Shown here one piece after another: positions 46,017 through 54,978 of a DNA stretch of 64,000 bases (positions are counted from its first letter, which is position 1; the number at the start of each line of letters is the position of its first letter). Made by a program: the position numbers and the translations under genes. The stretch lies in contig JAPLCB010000004.1 in assembly GCA_026392455.1 (NCBI GenBank), forward strand, positions 434,001 to 498,000, in the 5' to 3' direction. This DNA comes from Propionibacteriales bacterium (GTDB taxonomy: Bacteria; Actinomycetota; Actinomycetes; Propionibacteriales; Nocardioidaceae). The notes under the pieces were generated by a model that worked only from the letters and a program-made list of their open reading frames with translations, did no database searches and was not told the DNA's origin.

Positions 46017-46414
46017 GCGACGACTTCGACGCCGGCCCTCGTGCCGGCGAGCCGGTCGGCAGTGTCGGGGAGGAGGCCGCCAAGCTGTTCTCGGCCCTCG
46101 CAGGGATGGCCAAGGGTCAGGGGACCGACTACGCCGGCACCGCCGCCGGTGCGGCGAGCGCCGTGTCCGACGCGATGCACAACATCAACGAGCACATCGC
46201 GACCGACGGTGCCGACTGCAAATTCTGTCCGGTCTGCCAGGTGATCGGTGTGGTCCGGGCGACCAGCCCGGAGGTGAAGGCCCATCTCGCGATCGCCGCC
46301 AGCTCGTTGATGCAGGCGGCCGCCGGGGTGCTGGCCACCCAGGTCCCGGCCGACGCCAAGGGATCGCCGATGGAGAAGATCAACCTGGACGACGACACCT
46401 GGGACGAGTCATGA
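46013..46414 (+). CDS. Conserved actinobacterial hypothetical protein with CxxCxxC motif
   Basis: DGADCKFCPVCQVIGVVRATSPEVKAHL; ATGA overlaps on both sides. Confidence 0.8.
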   Translation: MSDDFDAGPRAGEPVGSVGEEAAKLFSALAGMAKGQGTDYAGTAAGAASAVSDAMHNINEHIATDGADCKFCPVCQVIGVVRATSPEVKAHLAIAASSLMQAAAGVLATQVPADAKGSPMEKINLDDDTWDES

Positions 46415-47355
46415 CGTTCGCCGTCGGTATCGACGTCGGCGGCACGAAGATCGCTGCGGGGGTCGTCGCCGAGGACGGGACGCTGCTGACCAGCTCGCGC
46501 AGCGAGTCCCCGGCCGAGGACCCTGCCGCCATCGCTCGGGAGATCGCCGCCCTGGTCGCCGGTTTCGCCGATGACTACGAGATCGCCGCGGTCGGTGTCG
46601 CGGCGGCCGGCTGGATCAACCTGGAGCGGACCGAGGTGATGTTCGCGCCGAACCTGGCGTGGCGCGACGAACCGCTCCGGGACCTGATCGCCGAGCAGGT
46701 GGGCCTTCCGACCGTGATCGAGAACGATGCCAACGCAGCGGCCTGGGGCGAGTACCGGTTCGGGTCCGGCCAGGGGGCACGTTCCCTGCTGACCGCGACG
46801 ATCGGCACCGGGATCGGCGGAGGGATCGTCCTGGGCGGCCAGGTGTTCCGGGGCGGGTTCGGCGTCGGCGCCGAGATCGGTCACATCCGGGTGGTCCCGG
46901 CCGGCCGTCCGTGTGCCTGTGGCGAGCTCGGCTGCTGGGAGGCCTACGGGTCGGGGACGGGACTGACCGTGCGGGCCCGGGAGCTCGCGGTGGCAGACCC
47001 GTCTGCGGCGACGGTGCTGCTCACCCTGGCCGAGAACGACCCGGAGGCGATCACCGGCCCGATGGTGTCGGCGGCAGCCGAGGGTGGCGACCCGGTCGCG
47101 GCCAGGGCCTTCGCGGAGGTCGCGCGCTGGATCGGGGAGGGGTTGGCCAGTCTCACCGCGGTCCTCGATCCCGACGTGATCGTCATCGGCGGCGGTGTCA
47201 GCGAGTCCGCGGCGCTGCCCCTGCCGAGCATCGTCGCAGCCTTCGAGCAGGCTGAGAGCGGTTTCGGCCACCGGCCCTCGCCCCGGATCGAGCGGGCAGC
47301 GCTCGGGAACGATGCCGGCCTGATCGGTGCTGCAGATCTGGCCCGGATCGGCTGA
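46411..47355 (+). CDS. ROK family protein / glucokinase
   Basis: VGIDVGGTKIAAGVV, ATIGTGIGGGIVLGG, GCWEAYGSG. Confidence 0.94.
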   Translation: MTFAVGIDVGGTKIAAGVVAEDGTLLTSSRSESPAEDPAAIAREIAALVAGFADDYEIAAVGVAAAGWINLERTEVMFAPNLAWRDEPLRDLIAEQVGLPTVIENDANAAAWGEYRFGSGQGARSLLTATIGTGIGGGIVLGGQVFRGGFGVGAEIGHIRVVPAGRPCACGELGCWEAYGSGTGLTVRARELAVADPSAATVLLTLAENDPEAITGPMVSAAAEGGDPVAARAFAEVARWIGEGLASLTAVLDPDVIVIGGGVSESAALPLPSIVAAFEQAESGFGHRPSPRIERAALGNDAGLIGAADLARIG

Positions 47356-47460
47356 GGTCCGCAGCCGGAGAACTAGTCCTTTCGGGGCATTTAGTATCAA
47401 AAGTCCGTTTCGGGACGTTTTCTTGTTACGCTTGCTCTGTCCCAGGGAGGGGGCGGAGCG

Positions 47461-47910
47461 ATGTCACACGGACGTGTGAAACACCGCCGCACCGACGAGC
47501 GTGGTGCGGCTGCACTGGAGTTTGCCCTGATCGTGCCGATCCTGATCGCGCTGGTCTTCGGGATCGCCGACTTCGGGTGGGCGATCAACCGCGACACGAT
47601 GGTCAACAACGCGGCCCGCGAAGGCGCCCGCGAGGGCTCGCTGAACCCGGATGCGACCGCGATCGCCACCACGGTGCGCGAGAGCCTCGCCCAGGTCGAG
47701 GCCATCGGCACCACGCCGTCGAAGATCACGGTGACGGTCACCTGCCGCAAGCCCGACAACTCGGCGTGCGCGTCCTTCGCCACCGACGCGGTGTCGGGAG
47801 GCACCGTCATCGTCACCGTCGCCCTCGACCACTCCTGGATCACCCCGGTCGGCAGCACCTTCGGGAGCGGCATCGTCCTGCGCAAGACGGTCGAGATGAG
47901 AATCGAATGA
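47461..47910 (+). CDS. tadE: TadE family pilus/pseudopilin protein
   Basis: RTDERGAAALEFALIVPILIALVFGIADFGWAINRDTMVNNAAREGARE. Confidence 0.92.
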   Translation: MSHGRVKHRRTDERGAAALEFALIVPILIALVFGIADFGWAINRDTMVNNAAREGAREGSLNPDATAIATTVRESLAQVEAIGTTPSKITVTVTCRKPDNSACASFATDAVSGGTVIVTVALDHSWITPVGSTFGSGIVLRKTVEMRIE

Positions 47911-49628
47911 CTCGGACGTCTCGGAAGCGGAACGAGAGCGGCGCCGTCGCCCTGATGTTCGCCATGCTGGCGGTCGCCATGATGGGGATCGCCGCTCTCG
48001 GTGTCGACTTCGCGAGCCAGGTCAACGAGCGGCAGAAGCTCCAGGACGCGATGGATGCCGGAGCCCAGGCCGGCGCCTACCAGCTCCCGACCGACGGTGC
48101 GAAGTCGCTGGCCGACGCGTTGGCGTTCTCGGCTGCCGCGGACGACCAGGCCACCCCGGACGTGGACTACTACTGCGTGGTCGGGTCACTGGCCAGCGGC
48201 GCCTCGTGGATCCTCGACGTGAGCCAGATTCCCGGGGTCTGCAACCCGGCGTCCGCGAAGGTCGCCAGCACGTACACCGGTCTGCGGTGCGGGAGCAGGA
48301 TCTGCTCGATCCCGTGCCAGCCCTTGCTGGGCGACCAGTGCAACACCATCCGGCTGGTCGACAGCAAGAACGTGCCGTTCACCTTTGCCAGAGCCCTCGG
48401 GATCACCCAGGGAGGGACGGGCGCCCTCAGCTCGGTGGCGTGCAAGGGGTCCTGCGGGACGATCCCGCCCAATCCGATGGACGTCGCGGTCGTGGCCGAC
48501 CGGACCGGGTCGATGAGCTCCACCGACGTGTCGTCGATGATCGCCGGGATCAAGGCGATGCTGAAGGTGATGACGCCGACCCAGCAGTACGTGTCGCTGG
48601 GCTCGATCGGCCGGGCCAGCAGCTCGGCGCCCTCCTCGTGCAAGAGCTCCCCGAGCTCGAGCGCCACCACCGGACCGTGGATCCCCACGCCCTTCAGCAC
48701 CGGCTACCTCAATTCGGCAGGCACCGACGTCAACACCAGCTCGCAGCTGATCAAGGACATCAGCTGCCTGACGACGGCCTCGAGCACCGGAACCTCGTTG
48801 GCCGCTCCGCTCAAGGCCGCCGCGCGCTACCTGCTCGGCTCGGCGGTCGGGGCCACCAACAACCTCACCTCGTTGCCGACCCGGAACATGGGGACGCCGA
48901 AGAAGGTGCTGATCTTCGAGACCGACGGCCAGCCGAACGAGTCGGCCGCGACCGGCGGGTCGGCGTCGTTGAGCACCAGCAGCGACCTGTTCTCCAACAG
49001 TGCCTCGTACTCGACGTCCACCCTGACCACGGGGCCGGTGCCGAACGTGGTGACCACCACGACCACCACCGGGGTGGGCTCCGCCAAGATCACCATCAAC
49101 ACCAACACGACCTACAACACCACCACGACCACGACCACGAACGTGTACAACGGCGGCCAGAACGCCTGCAACAACCTCAAGACCGTGGCCGCCAACGCCA
49201 AGGCAGCCGGGATCCTGGTGATCACGATCGCGTACAACCTCAGCGGCGTGACCTGCGACCAGAACAACCCCAACCCGCCCGCGCCGACCTCCTCGACGGT
49301 GGACGGTCCGATCACGGTGGTCAGCGACGTGCTGGTCGCCAAGGTCCGCACCATCAACCAGACCGTCAACCGGACCGTCACCAACGTGGTCTGGTCGGCC
49401 CCGGTGGGGAACAACGTGACCGGGGTGCTGGCCGAGGTCGCCTCGCCGACGGCCGGCGGAGTGGCCAGCAGCAACAACAACGACTGCGGTACGACCGTCG
49501 GCCGGACCACCGAGAACACCGACGGCGACTACTTCTTCTGCGCGGCGTCGGGCACCGACATGGCACCGATCTTCAAGAGCGCGCTCTCCCAGGTCGGCAG
49601 CGGGATCAAGCTGATCCGGCTGCCCTGA
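47907..49628 (+). CDS. tadG: TadG-like protein with VWA domain and Thr-rich insertion
   Basis: ESGAVALMFAMLAVAMMGIAALGVDFASQVNERQKLQDAMDAGAQAGA; VWA MIDAS VAVVADRTGSMSSTD; start overlaps tadE stop. Confidence 0.9.
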   Translation: MTRTSRKRNESGAVALMFAMLAVAMMGIAALGVDFASQVNERQKLQDAMDAGAQAGAYQLPTDGAKSLADALAFSAAADDQATPDVDYYCVVGSLASGASWILDVSQIPGVCNPASAKVASTYTGLRCGSRICSIPCQPLLGDQCNTIRLVDSKNVPFTFARALGITQGGTGALSSVACKGSCGTIPPNPMDVAVVADRTGSMSSTDVSSMIAGIKAMLKVMTPTQQYVSLGSIGRASSSAPSSCKSSPSSSATTGPWIPTPFSTGYLNSAGTDVNTSSQLIKDISCLTTASSTGTSLAAPLKAAARYLLGSAVGATNNLTSLPTRNMGTPKKVLIFETDGQPNESAATGGSASLSTSSDLFSNSASYSTSTLTTGPVPNVVTTTTTTGVGSAKITINTNTTYNTTTTTTTNVYNGGQNACNNLKTVAANAKAAGILVITIAYNLSGVTCDQNNPNPPAPTSSTVDGPITVVSDVLVAKVRTINQTVNRTVTNVVWSAPVGNNVTGVLAEVASPTAGGVASSNNNDCGTTVGRTTENTDGDYFFCAASGTDMAPIFKSALSQVGSGIKLIRLP

Positions 49629-49637
49629 CCCGGGGTC

Positions 49638-50051
49638 CTAGAGGACGGCTCCGTCGTCCCAGCCGCTGTCGGGGTCGACGCTGGTGTTCATGGTGGCGAC
49701 CAGGTAACCGAACCCGCCGACGAACCAGGCGATCATCAGCAGGCCGATCGGTGACGGCGGGGTGTAGTTCACCAGCAGCAGGAGCAGCATCAGCGTCGGC
49801 ACGCCGAAGAGACCGAACCAGGCGACGGCGCGCAGTCCGCGCGGACGCGGCACCGGCGGGGGTGCCGGCGGCACGAAGTGGCCCTCGTCGGCCCAGCTGG
49901 CCTCGCTGAGCTCCGCGGGCTCGGCGAAGGCGGCTGGTGCTGGTTCAGCCGCCGGTGTCGGAGCGACGACCTCGAGGTCGGGGAAGTCGGGACGCTCGCC
50001 GTACCCCTCGACGATGTCGCGCCAGGCAGCATCCTCGTCCGGGCGGGTCAT
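49638..50051 (-). CDS. Hypothetical two-TM membrane protein with Pro/Ala-rich N-terminus
   Basis: PAPPPVPRPRGLRAVAWFGLFGVPTLMLLLLLVNY...IGLLMIAWFVGGFGYLV; overlaps hydrolase stop. Confidence 0.78.
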   Translation of the reverse strand: MTRPDEDAAWRDIVEGYGERPDFPDLEVVAPTPAAEPAPAAFAEPAELSEASWADEGHFVPPAPPPVPRPRGLRAVAWFGLFGVPTLMLLLLLVNYTPPSPIGLLMIAWFVGGFGYLVATMNTSVDPDSGWDDGAVL

Positions 50052-50815
50052 GGTGCGCAGACCCGGCGGATGAAAGCGGCGGACTCGGCGAAGATCTGCG
50101 GCGCGTCGTTGTCCAGCGTCGCGACGTGGTAGCTCTCGGTGAGCACCCGCTCCTGCTTGTCGGACGAGGAGATGCCGTCCAGGATGATCCGGGCCGACGA
50201 CGGGTCGACGACGTGGTCGTCCGCGGACCGGAACAGCAGCACTGGTGCGGTCACCTTCGGCAGGTCGGCGCGGATCCGCTTCCACTCCGCCAGCATCGAG
50301 GCGAGCGGCTTCAACGGCGTCTTCGGGTAGGCGTACTCGACCACGCCCTCCTTCTTGATGTCGTTGCCGATCGCCGGGAAGGCTGCCACCAGGTGCTTCA
50401 TCACCGGAAGCAGCAGGAGCTGCTTGTTGGTGCTCGCGACCGCGGGGTTGACCATGACCAGGCCGGCCACCTCCCCGGGACGACGTTCGGTCAGGGTCAG
50501 GGTCAGGCAGCCGCCCATCGAGAGTCCGCCGACGACGACGACGTCGGTGCGCGCCTTGAGCTCGTCGAACTCCTTCTCGATGGCCGCGTAGTAGTCGGCG
50601 TACCGGGTGGTGGTCATCTCCTGCCAGGTGGTGCCGTGGCCCGGAAGCCGCGGAACCGCGACGGCGTAGCCCTGCTCGGCGAGGTACTTGCCCCACGGGA
50701 CCATCGATGCCGGGGACCCGGTGAATCCGTGGCTGAGCAGGACGCCGATCCGGCGGCCGGTCGGGTCCGGGGTGCCTTCGCTGGAGAACGTCTCGGCGTG
50801 TTCGGCGACTGGCAC
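50048..50815 (-). CDS. Alpha/beta hydrolase (carboxylesterase/monoacylglycerol lipase-like)
   Basis: VLLSHGFTGSPASMVPWGKYLAEQGYAVAVPRLPGHGT, GGLSMGGCL, RSADDHVVDPSS; GGAGG upstream of GTG. Confidence 0.92.
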   Translation of the reverse strand: MPVAEHAETFSSEGTPDPTGRRIGVLLSHGFTGSPASMVPWGKYLAEQGYAVAVPRLPGHGTTWQEMTTTRYADYYAAIEKEFDELKARTDVVVVGGLSMGGCLTLTLTERRPGEVAGLVMVNPAVASTNKQLLLLPVMKHLVAAFPAIGNDIKKEGVVEYAYPKTPLKPLASMLAEWKRIRADLPKVTAPVLLFRSADDHVVDPSSARIILDGISSSDKQERVLTESYHVATLDNDAPQIFAESAAFIRRVCAP

Positions 50816-50908
50816 CAGGTTCCTCCGTGGGGATGGGATGGTCTGCTGGGACCATCGTTTCACGGTGCCCCCAGACGGGCTAGGGTATGTCGTCGGAGGA
50901 GGTGCAGG

Positions 50909-51709
50909 TTGTTCTACTGGTTCTTGAAATGGATCGCGCTCGGTCCAGTTCTCAGGTTGGTGTTCCGCCCTCGGGCCGAGGGCCTCGAGAACCTGCCCAC
51001 CGAGGGACCGGCGATCCTGGCGAGCAATCACCTCTCCTACGCCGACTGGCTCTTCATGCCGCTCGCCGTCCCGCGCCGGGTCACCTTCGTGGCCAAGGCG
51101 GAGTACTTCACCACCCCGGGGATCAAGGGCTGGTTCCAGAAGTTGTTCTTCTCCGGTTCCGGGCAGGTGCCGATCGACCGGTCCGGCGCGTCGGCCGCTG
51201 AGGGTGCCCTGGTGACGGCCAAGCGGGTCCTCGCCGAGGGTGACCTGTTCGGGATCTACCCCGAGGGCACCCGCTCGCACGACGGTCGGTTGTACCGGGG
51301 CAAGACCGGGGTGGCCCGACTCGCGCTGGAGACCGGTGTCCCGGTGATCCCGGTCGCCGTCATCGGGACCGACGAGATCGCGCCCCCGGGCAAGAAGTTC
51401 GGTTCCTTCATCCGGCCCAAGGTCCGGTTCGGCACCCCCTTGGACTTCGAGCGCTACGAGGGTCTCGAGAACGACCGCTACATCCTGCGGTCGGTCACCG
51501 ACGAGATCATGTACGAGATCATGCGTCTGTCCGGTCAGGAGTACGTCGACATGTACGCCACCCGGGCCAAGGACGAGCAGAAGAAGGCCACCGAAGCAGC
51601 GCGGGCGGCCGAGCGGTCGGCGAGCGCTGCCGCGGCCGCTGCGAGCTCCGGAGGCGCGGCATCTCCGCAGGGGCCGAGCACGGAGAGCTCCGAGCCCCGG
51701 GCCTCGTGA
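50909..51709 (+). CDS. 1-acyl-sn-glycerol-3-phosphate acyltransferase (PlsC family)
   Basis: SNHLSYADWLFMPLAV (HX4D-like), GIYPEGTRSHDGRLYRGKTGVARLAL; TTG start after GGAGGAGG. Confidence 0.93.
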   Translation: MFYWFLKWIALGPVLRLVFRPRAEGLENLPTEGPAILASNHLSYADWLFMPLAVPRRVTFVAKAEYFTTPGIKGWFQKLFFSGSGQVPIDRSGASAAEGALVTAKRVLAEGDLFGIYPEGTRSHDGRLYRGKTGVARLALETGVPVIPVAVIGTDEIAPPGKKFGSFIRPKVRFGTPLDFERYEGLENDRYILRSVTDEIMYEIMRLSGQEYVDMYATRAKDEQKKATEAARAAERSASAAAAAASSGGAASPQGPSTESSEPRAS

Positions 51710-52218
51710 CGATCCACAGCTCGAACCCGTTCGCGGAACCCGACGACCCGCCGCGGCGCTTCCGGGGCCGGCTCGGCGGTGCGGTGTCGCTCTGGACGAC
51801 GGGGGACACCTCCGAGCGGTCCGGGTTGACGGTGTCGTCCGTCATGGTCGGGCTCGGCGAGCCGGGTCGGATCTTCGCGTTGCTGGATCCGGACGCCGCG
51901 TTCACCGAGCAGCTCCAGCAGACCGGGGTCGCGGTCGTCCACCTGCTCCGTGGTGGAGATGTTGACCTGGCCGAGGCCTTCGCCGGGACAGCGCCTGCCC
52001 CGGGCGGCCCGTTCCGGCTGAGGTCCTGGGGCCAGACCGGCCACGGCCCTCGGTTGCCGGGGTGTAGCGCAGCCCTGGTCCGGCTCGAATCGGCGCGAAC
52101 CGCTGGTTGGTCGCTGCTGGTGGAGGCCGTTCTCGACGAGGTCCACCTCGAGGACGAATCGGAGCTGGAGGGGGACCGGGGTCTGGAGCACCGGCGCGGC
52201 CGCTACCATCGGGCCTGA
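51706..52218 (+). CDS. Flavin reductase-like FMN-binding protein
   Basis: [53 protein letters not shown] overlap. Confidence 0.82.
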   Translation: MTIHSSNPFAEPDDPPRRFRGRLGGAVSLWTTGDTSERSGLTVSSVMVGLGEPGRIFALLDPDAAFTEQLQQTGVAVVHLLRGGDVDLAEAFAGTAPAPGGPFRLRSWGQTGHGPRLPGCSAALVRLESARTAGWSLLVEAVLDEVHLEDESELEGDRGLEHRRGRYHRA

Positions 52219-52322
52219 GGAGAAAGTCGGTCCCGATCCCTCAGAAAGCGTCGGGAAGAACCGACCTACCGGTAGCGTTGAACTCAGCAATACGGCTGGG
52301 CGACACGGAAGGAGAACGCGGG

Positions 52323-52628
52323 ATGGTGCTGTTTCGCCGACAACTCGGTGACGTCCTGCGCGGCGAGCGGATGCGCCGCGGCATGACCCTGCGTGAGCTC
52401 TCCTCCGAAGCCCGGATCAGTCTGGGGTACATCTCCGAGATCGAGCGCGGCCAGAAGGAAGCGTCCTCCGAGCTGTTGTCGTCGCTGTGCGACGCTCTGG
52501 AGGTGCCGCTGTCCAGCGTGCTGCGCGAGGTCAGTGACACCGTGGCCGTCGAAGAGGCCAGGATCCTGGCCGAGTCCACGGTCGAGCGGGTCCCGACCCG
52601 CTCCGGCACAGTCGTCGCTGCTGCCTGA
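52323..52628 (+). CDS. clgR: XRE-family regulator, ClgR-like
   Basis: [60 protein letters not shown] closely resembles ClgR. Confidence 0.87.
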   Translation: MVLFRRQLGDVLRGERMRRGMTLRELSSEARISLGYISEIERGQKEASSELLSSLCDALEVPLSSVLREVSDTVAVEEARILAESTVERVPTRSGTVVAAA

Positions 52629-52631
52629 TCC

Positions 52632-53420
52632 TCAGGTGCAGGGCCCCTGCCCGACCAGGCGGAGACCTTCGAGGTCGCCAGGCCCGAACGACGTCTGCCC
52701 GACGTTGCCGCGATACATCAGCTCCTTGCGGGAGTCGACGTGCGCGAGTCCCAGCACGTGGCCGAACTCGTGCAGCAGCACGGCCAGCTCCTCGGCGTGG
52801 TCGCCCTGGTCCGCCAGAAGGGCGTAGTAGCTGCGTGACAGCGCGATCGTTCCGGAGGTCAGCCGCCGGGTGCCGCTGGCTGTGCTGACCGCGCGGCTCC
52901 CGCCGAGGCCGGCGACCTCGTCCGTCAGCTCACCGATCGCGGCGCCGTCCTGCCAGGAGACGCTGATCGGGTCGTCCGGAAGCACGGGTGCCGACGCGAA
53001 GTTCCAGTTCGTGGCGTAGCCGCCGAAGACGCCGGTCACCACGAGGTCGAGCCCGGTCGCCCTACGGAGTCGGGCGACGGCTTCACGGACCAGGTTCTCC
53101 GCCCCGGGCGGTCCGCCGGCGGGATACACCGCCACCGGGACCGGGCGGCACGAGCTGTAGGTGACCGGTCGGCCGTCGACCGCCTCGAGGAAGGCGTACG
53201 CCGGTGCCGGCTCGGCCGCGGTATGACGGACCGCAAGTCCCGCGAGAACCAGGCCGAGCGCGGCCAGGGCGCGTCGCCGGCCCGGCCGACGGCGAGACGC
53301 AACGGTGACCCGCGCGGGCTCGACGGCCTGGTCGCGCTGCCGCAGCCCACGCATGATCCGCTCGTACTCGACGTCGGTGATGCCCAGCTCGGCAGCGGTG
53401 GGCGGAACAGGTCGGTCCAT
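52632..53420 (-). CDS. Matrixin-like zinc metalloprotease
   Basis: VLLHEFGHVLGLAHVDSRKELMYR: HExGHxxGxxH metzincin site; N-term TM. Confidence 0.85.
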   Translation of the reverse strand: MDRPVPPTAAELGITDVEYERIMRGLRQRDQAVEPARVTVASRRRPGRRRALAALGLVLAGLAVRHTAAEPAPAYAFLEAVDGRPVTYSSCRPVPVAVYPAGGPPGAENLVREAVARLRRATGLDLVVTGVFGGYATNWNFASAPVLPDDPISVSWQDGAAIGELTDEVAGLGGSRAVSTASGTRRLTSGTIALSRSYYALLADQGDHAEELAVLLHEFGHVLGLAHVDSRKELMYRGNVGQTSFGPGDLEGLRLVGQGPCT

Positions 53421-53478
53421 GGCCCGACCATCCTATTTGCACCTTTTGTCGGGTGCCGTGGAATTCGTGAGGTCGTGA

Positions 53479-54885
53479 CTACGCGACGCCGCTGGCGTTC
53501 TCCAGCGCCGCGAGCTCCTCGTCGAGGTGCACCAGCAGGCGCTGCAAGTGCGGCACGGTCCGACGGCACCCGGTCAGGCCGAACGCCATGTCATCGGCGT
53601 AGCTGTTGCAGGTGATGTTCAGGGCCATGCCCTGCATCGGCACCGAGACCGGGTAGGTGCCGGTCATCTTCGCGCCGTTGAGGTACTGCGTCGACCGCGG
53701 CCCGGGGACGTTGGAGATGATCACGTTGAAGGGCGGCCGGACGATCCCGTTCAGCCGCAGCATCGGGATCGCGAGCGACGGCGCCATTCCGAGGGCACTC
53801 ATCGCGATGATCTGGTTGGGGGTCATCGACTCGAGGGCGTCCTTGCCGGCACGCATCGAGGCGTTGATCGCGGCCAGCCGGTCGGCCGGGTCCGCGAGGT
53901 CGGTGCCGAGCTTGACCATCACCGACCCGACGGCGTTGCCGCCACCGCCGGCTTCCGACTCGGACTTCCGCGACTTCAGGCCGACCGGCACCATCGCCAC
54001 CAGCGAGTCGGACGGCAGTCGGTTCACCTCGCGCAGGTAGTTGCGGACGGCGCCGCCGCACATGGCGAGCACCACGTCGTTCATGGTGGTCCGGCTTGCC
54101 TTGGAGATGGTGCGGATCCGCTCCAGCGGCCAGTCGTCCGCGGCGAACCGGCGCGAACCGGTGATGTTGACGTTGAACATCGACTTGGGGGCGTAGAACG
54201 AGAAGGCGGAGGCCTCGTTCCGGACGCCCTTGGTGAGGGTCTTGATCAGTGCCGCCGGAAGCCCCGCAGCGTCGGCGGTGACTCCCATCGCCGTCCGCAG
54301 TGCCTCCATCGGGACCTCGGTCAGGGAGCGTTCGGTGACCTCGCGGACCTTCTTGTTGCGCAGCGTCGCCCGGGCATCGAACGGCAGCGGCATGTTGCGC
54401 CGGTCCGGGTCCGAGGAGAGCATGCTCTGCATCAGCTTCATCGCTGAGATGCCGTCCACCAGGGAGTGGTGCAGCTTCGTGTACATCGCGATCCGGCCGT
54501 CGTCGAGGCCCTCGATGATGTGCGCTTCCCAGAGCGGGCGGTCCCGGGCAAGCATCTGTCCGTGCAACCGGGAGACGAGCTCGAGCAGCTCCCGGACCCG
54601 GCCTGGTTCGGGCAGGGCGCTGTGACGGACGTGGTGCTCGATGTCGAACTCGTTGTCGTCGGTCCAGGCCCACTGGCCGAGGCTTCCGATCGACCGGGAC
54701 GGCCGCTTGCGGAAGAGGGGCGCGACGTCCTCGGTGGCGAGGGCGGACTCGTACAGCTCGCGGGCGAAGTGCGGGCCAGCGTCAGCGGGCTTCTCGAAGA
54801 GTTGGAGCCCGGCAACGTGCATCGGTTGGTTGCGGTTCTCGGTGAGCAGGAACGCCAGGGAGGTCGGATCGATGGGGGCGGGCAC
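53479..54885 (-). CDS. WS/DGAT family O-acyltransferase (wax ester synthase/diacylglycerol acyltransferase)
   Basis: LHHSLVDGISAMKLMQSML (HHxxxDG), NDVVLAMCGGAVRNYL, NVIISNVPGP; GTG start within longer ORF. Confidence 0.94.
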   Translation of the reverse strand: MPAPIDPTSLAFLLTENRNQPMHVAGLQLFEKPADAGPHFARELYESALATEDVAPLFRKRPSRSIGSLGQWAWTDDNEFDIEHHVRHSALPEPGRVRELLELVSRLHGQMLARDRPLWEAHIIEGLDDGRIAMYTKLHHSLVDGISAMKLMQSMLSSDPDRRNMPLPFDARATLRNKKVREVTERSLTEVPMEALRTAMGVTADAAGLPAALIKTLTKGVRNEASAFSFYAPKSMFNVNITGSRRFAADDWPLERIRTISKASRTTMNDVVLAMCGGAVRNYLREVNRLPSDSLVAMVPVGLKSRKSESEAGGGGNAVGSVMVKLGTDLADPADRLAAINASMRAGKDALESMTPNQIIAMSALGMAPSLAIPMLRLNGIVRPPFNVIISNVPGPRSTQYLNGAKMTGTYPVSVPMQGMALNITCNSYADDMAFGLTGCRRTVPHLQRLLVHLDEELAALENASGVA

Positions 54886-54978
54886 GTTGTGATCCTTGCG
54901 TCTCCTGGGGCGTTTGGGAAGTACCTCGGCGGGACCGGGTGCTCCCCTTGGGACGTCGACCGGAGTAAGTTCTGAGCC

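Noticed and set aside
49021-49160. ACC-rich tract as a possible microsatellite or CRISPR-like repeat
   Set aside because: In-frame Thr-rich coding sequence with irregular units and no spacers
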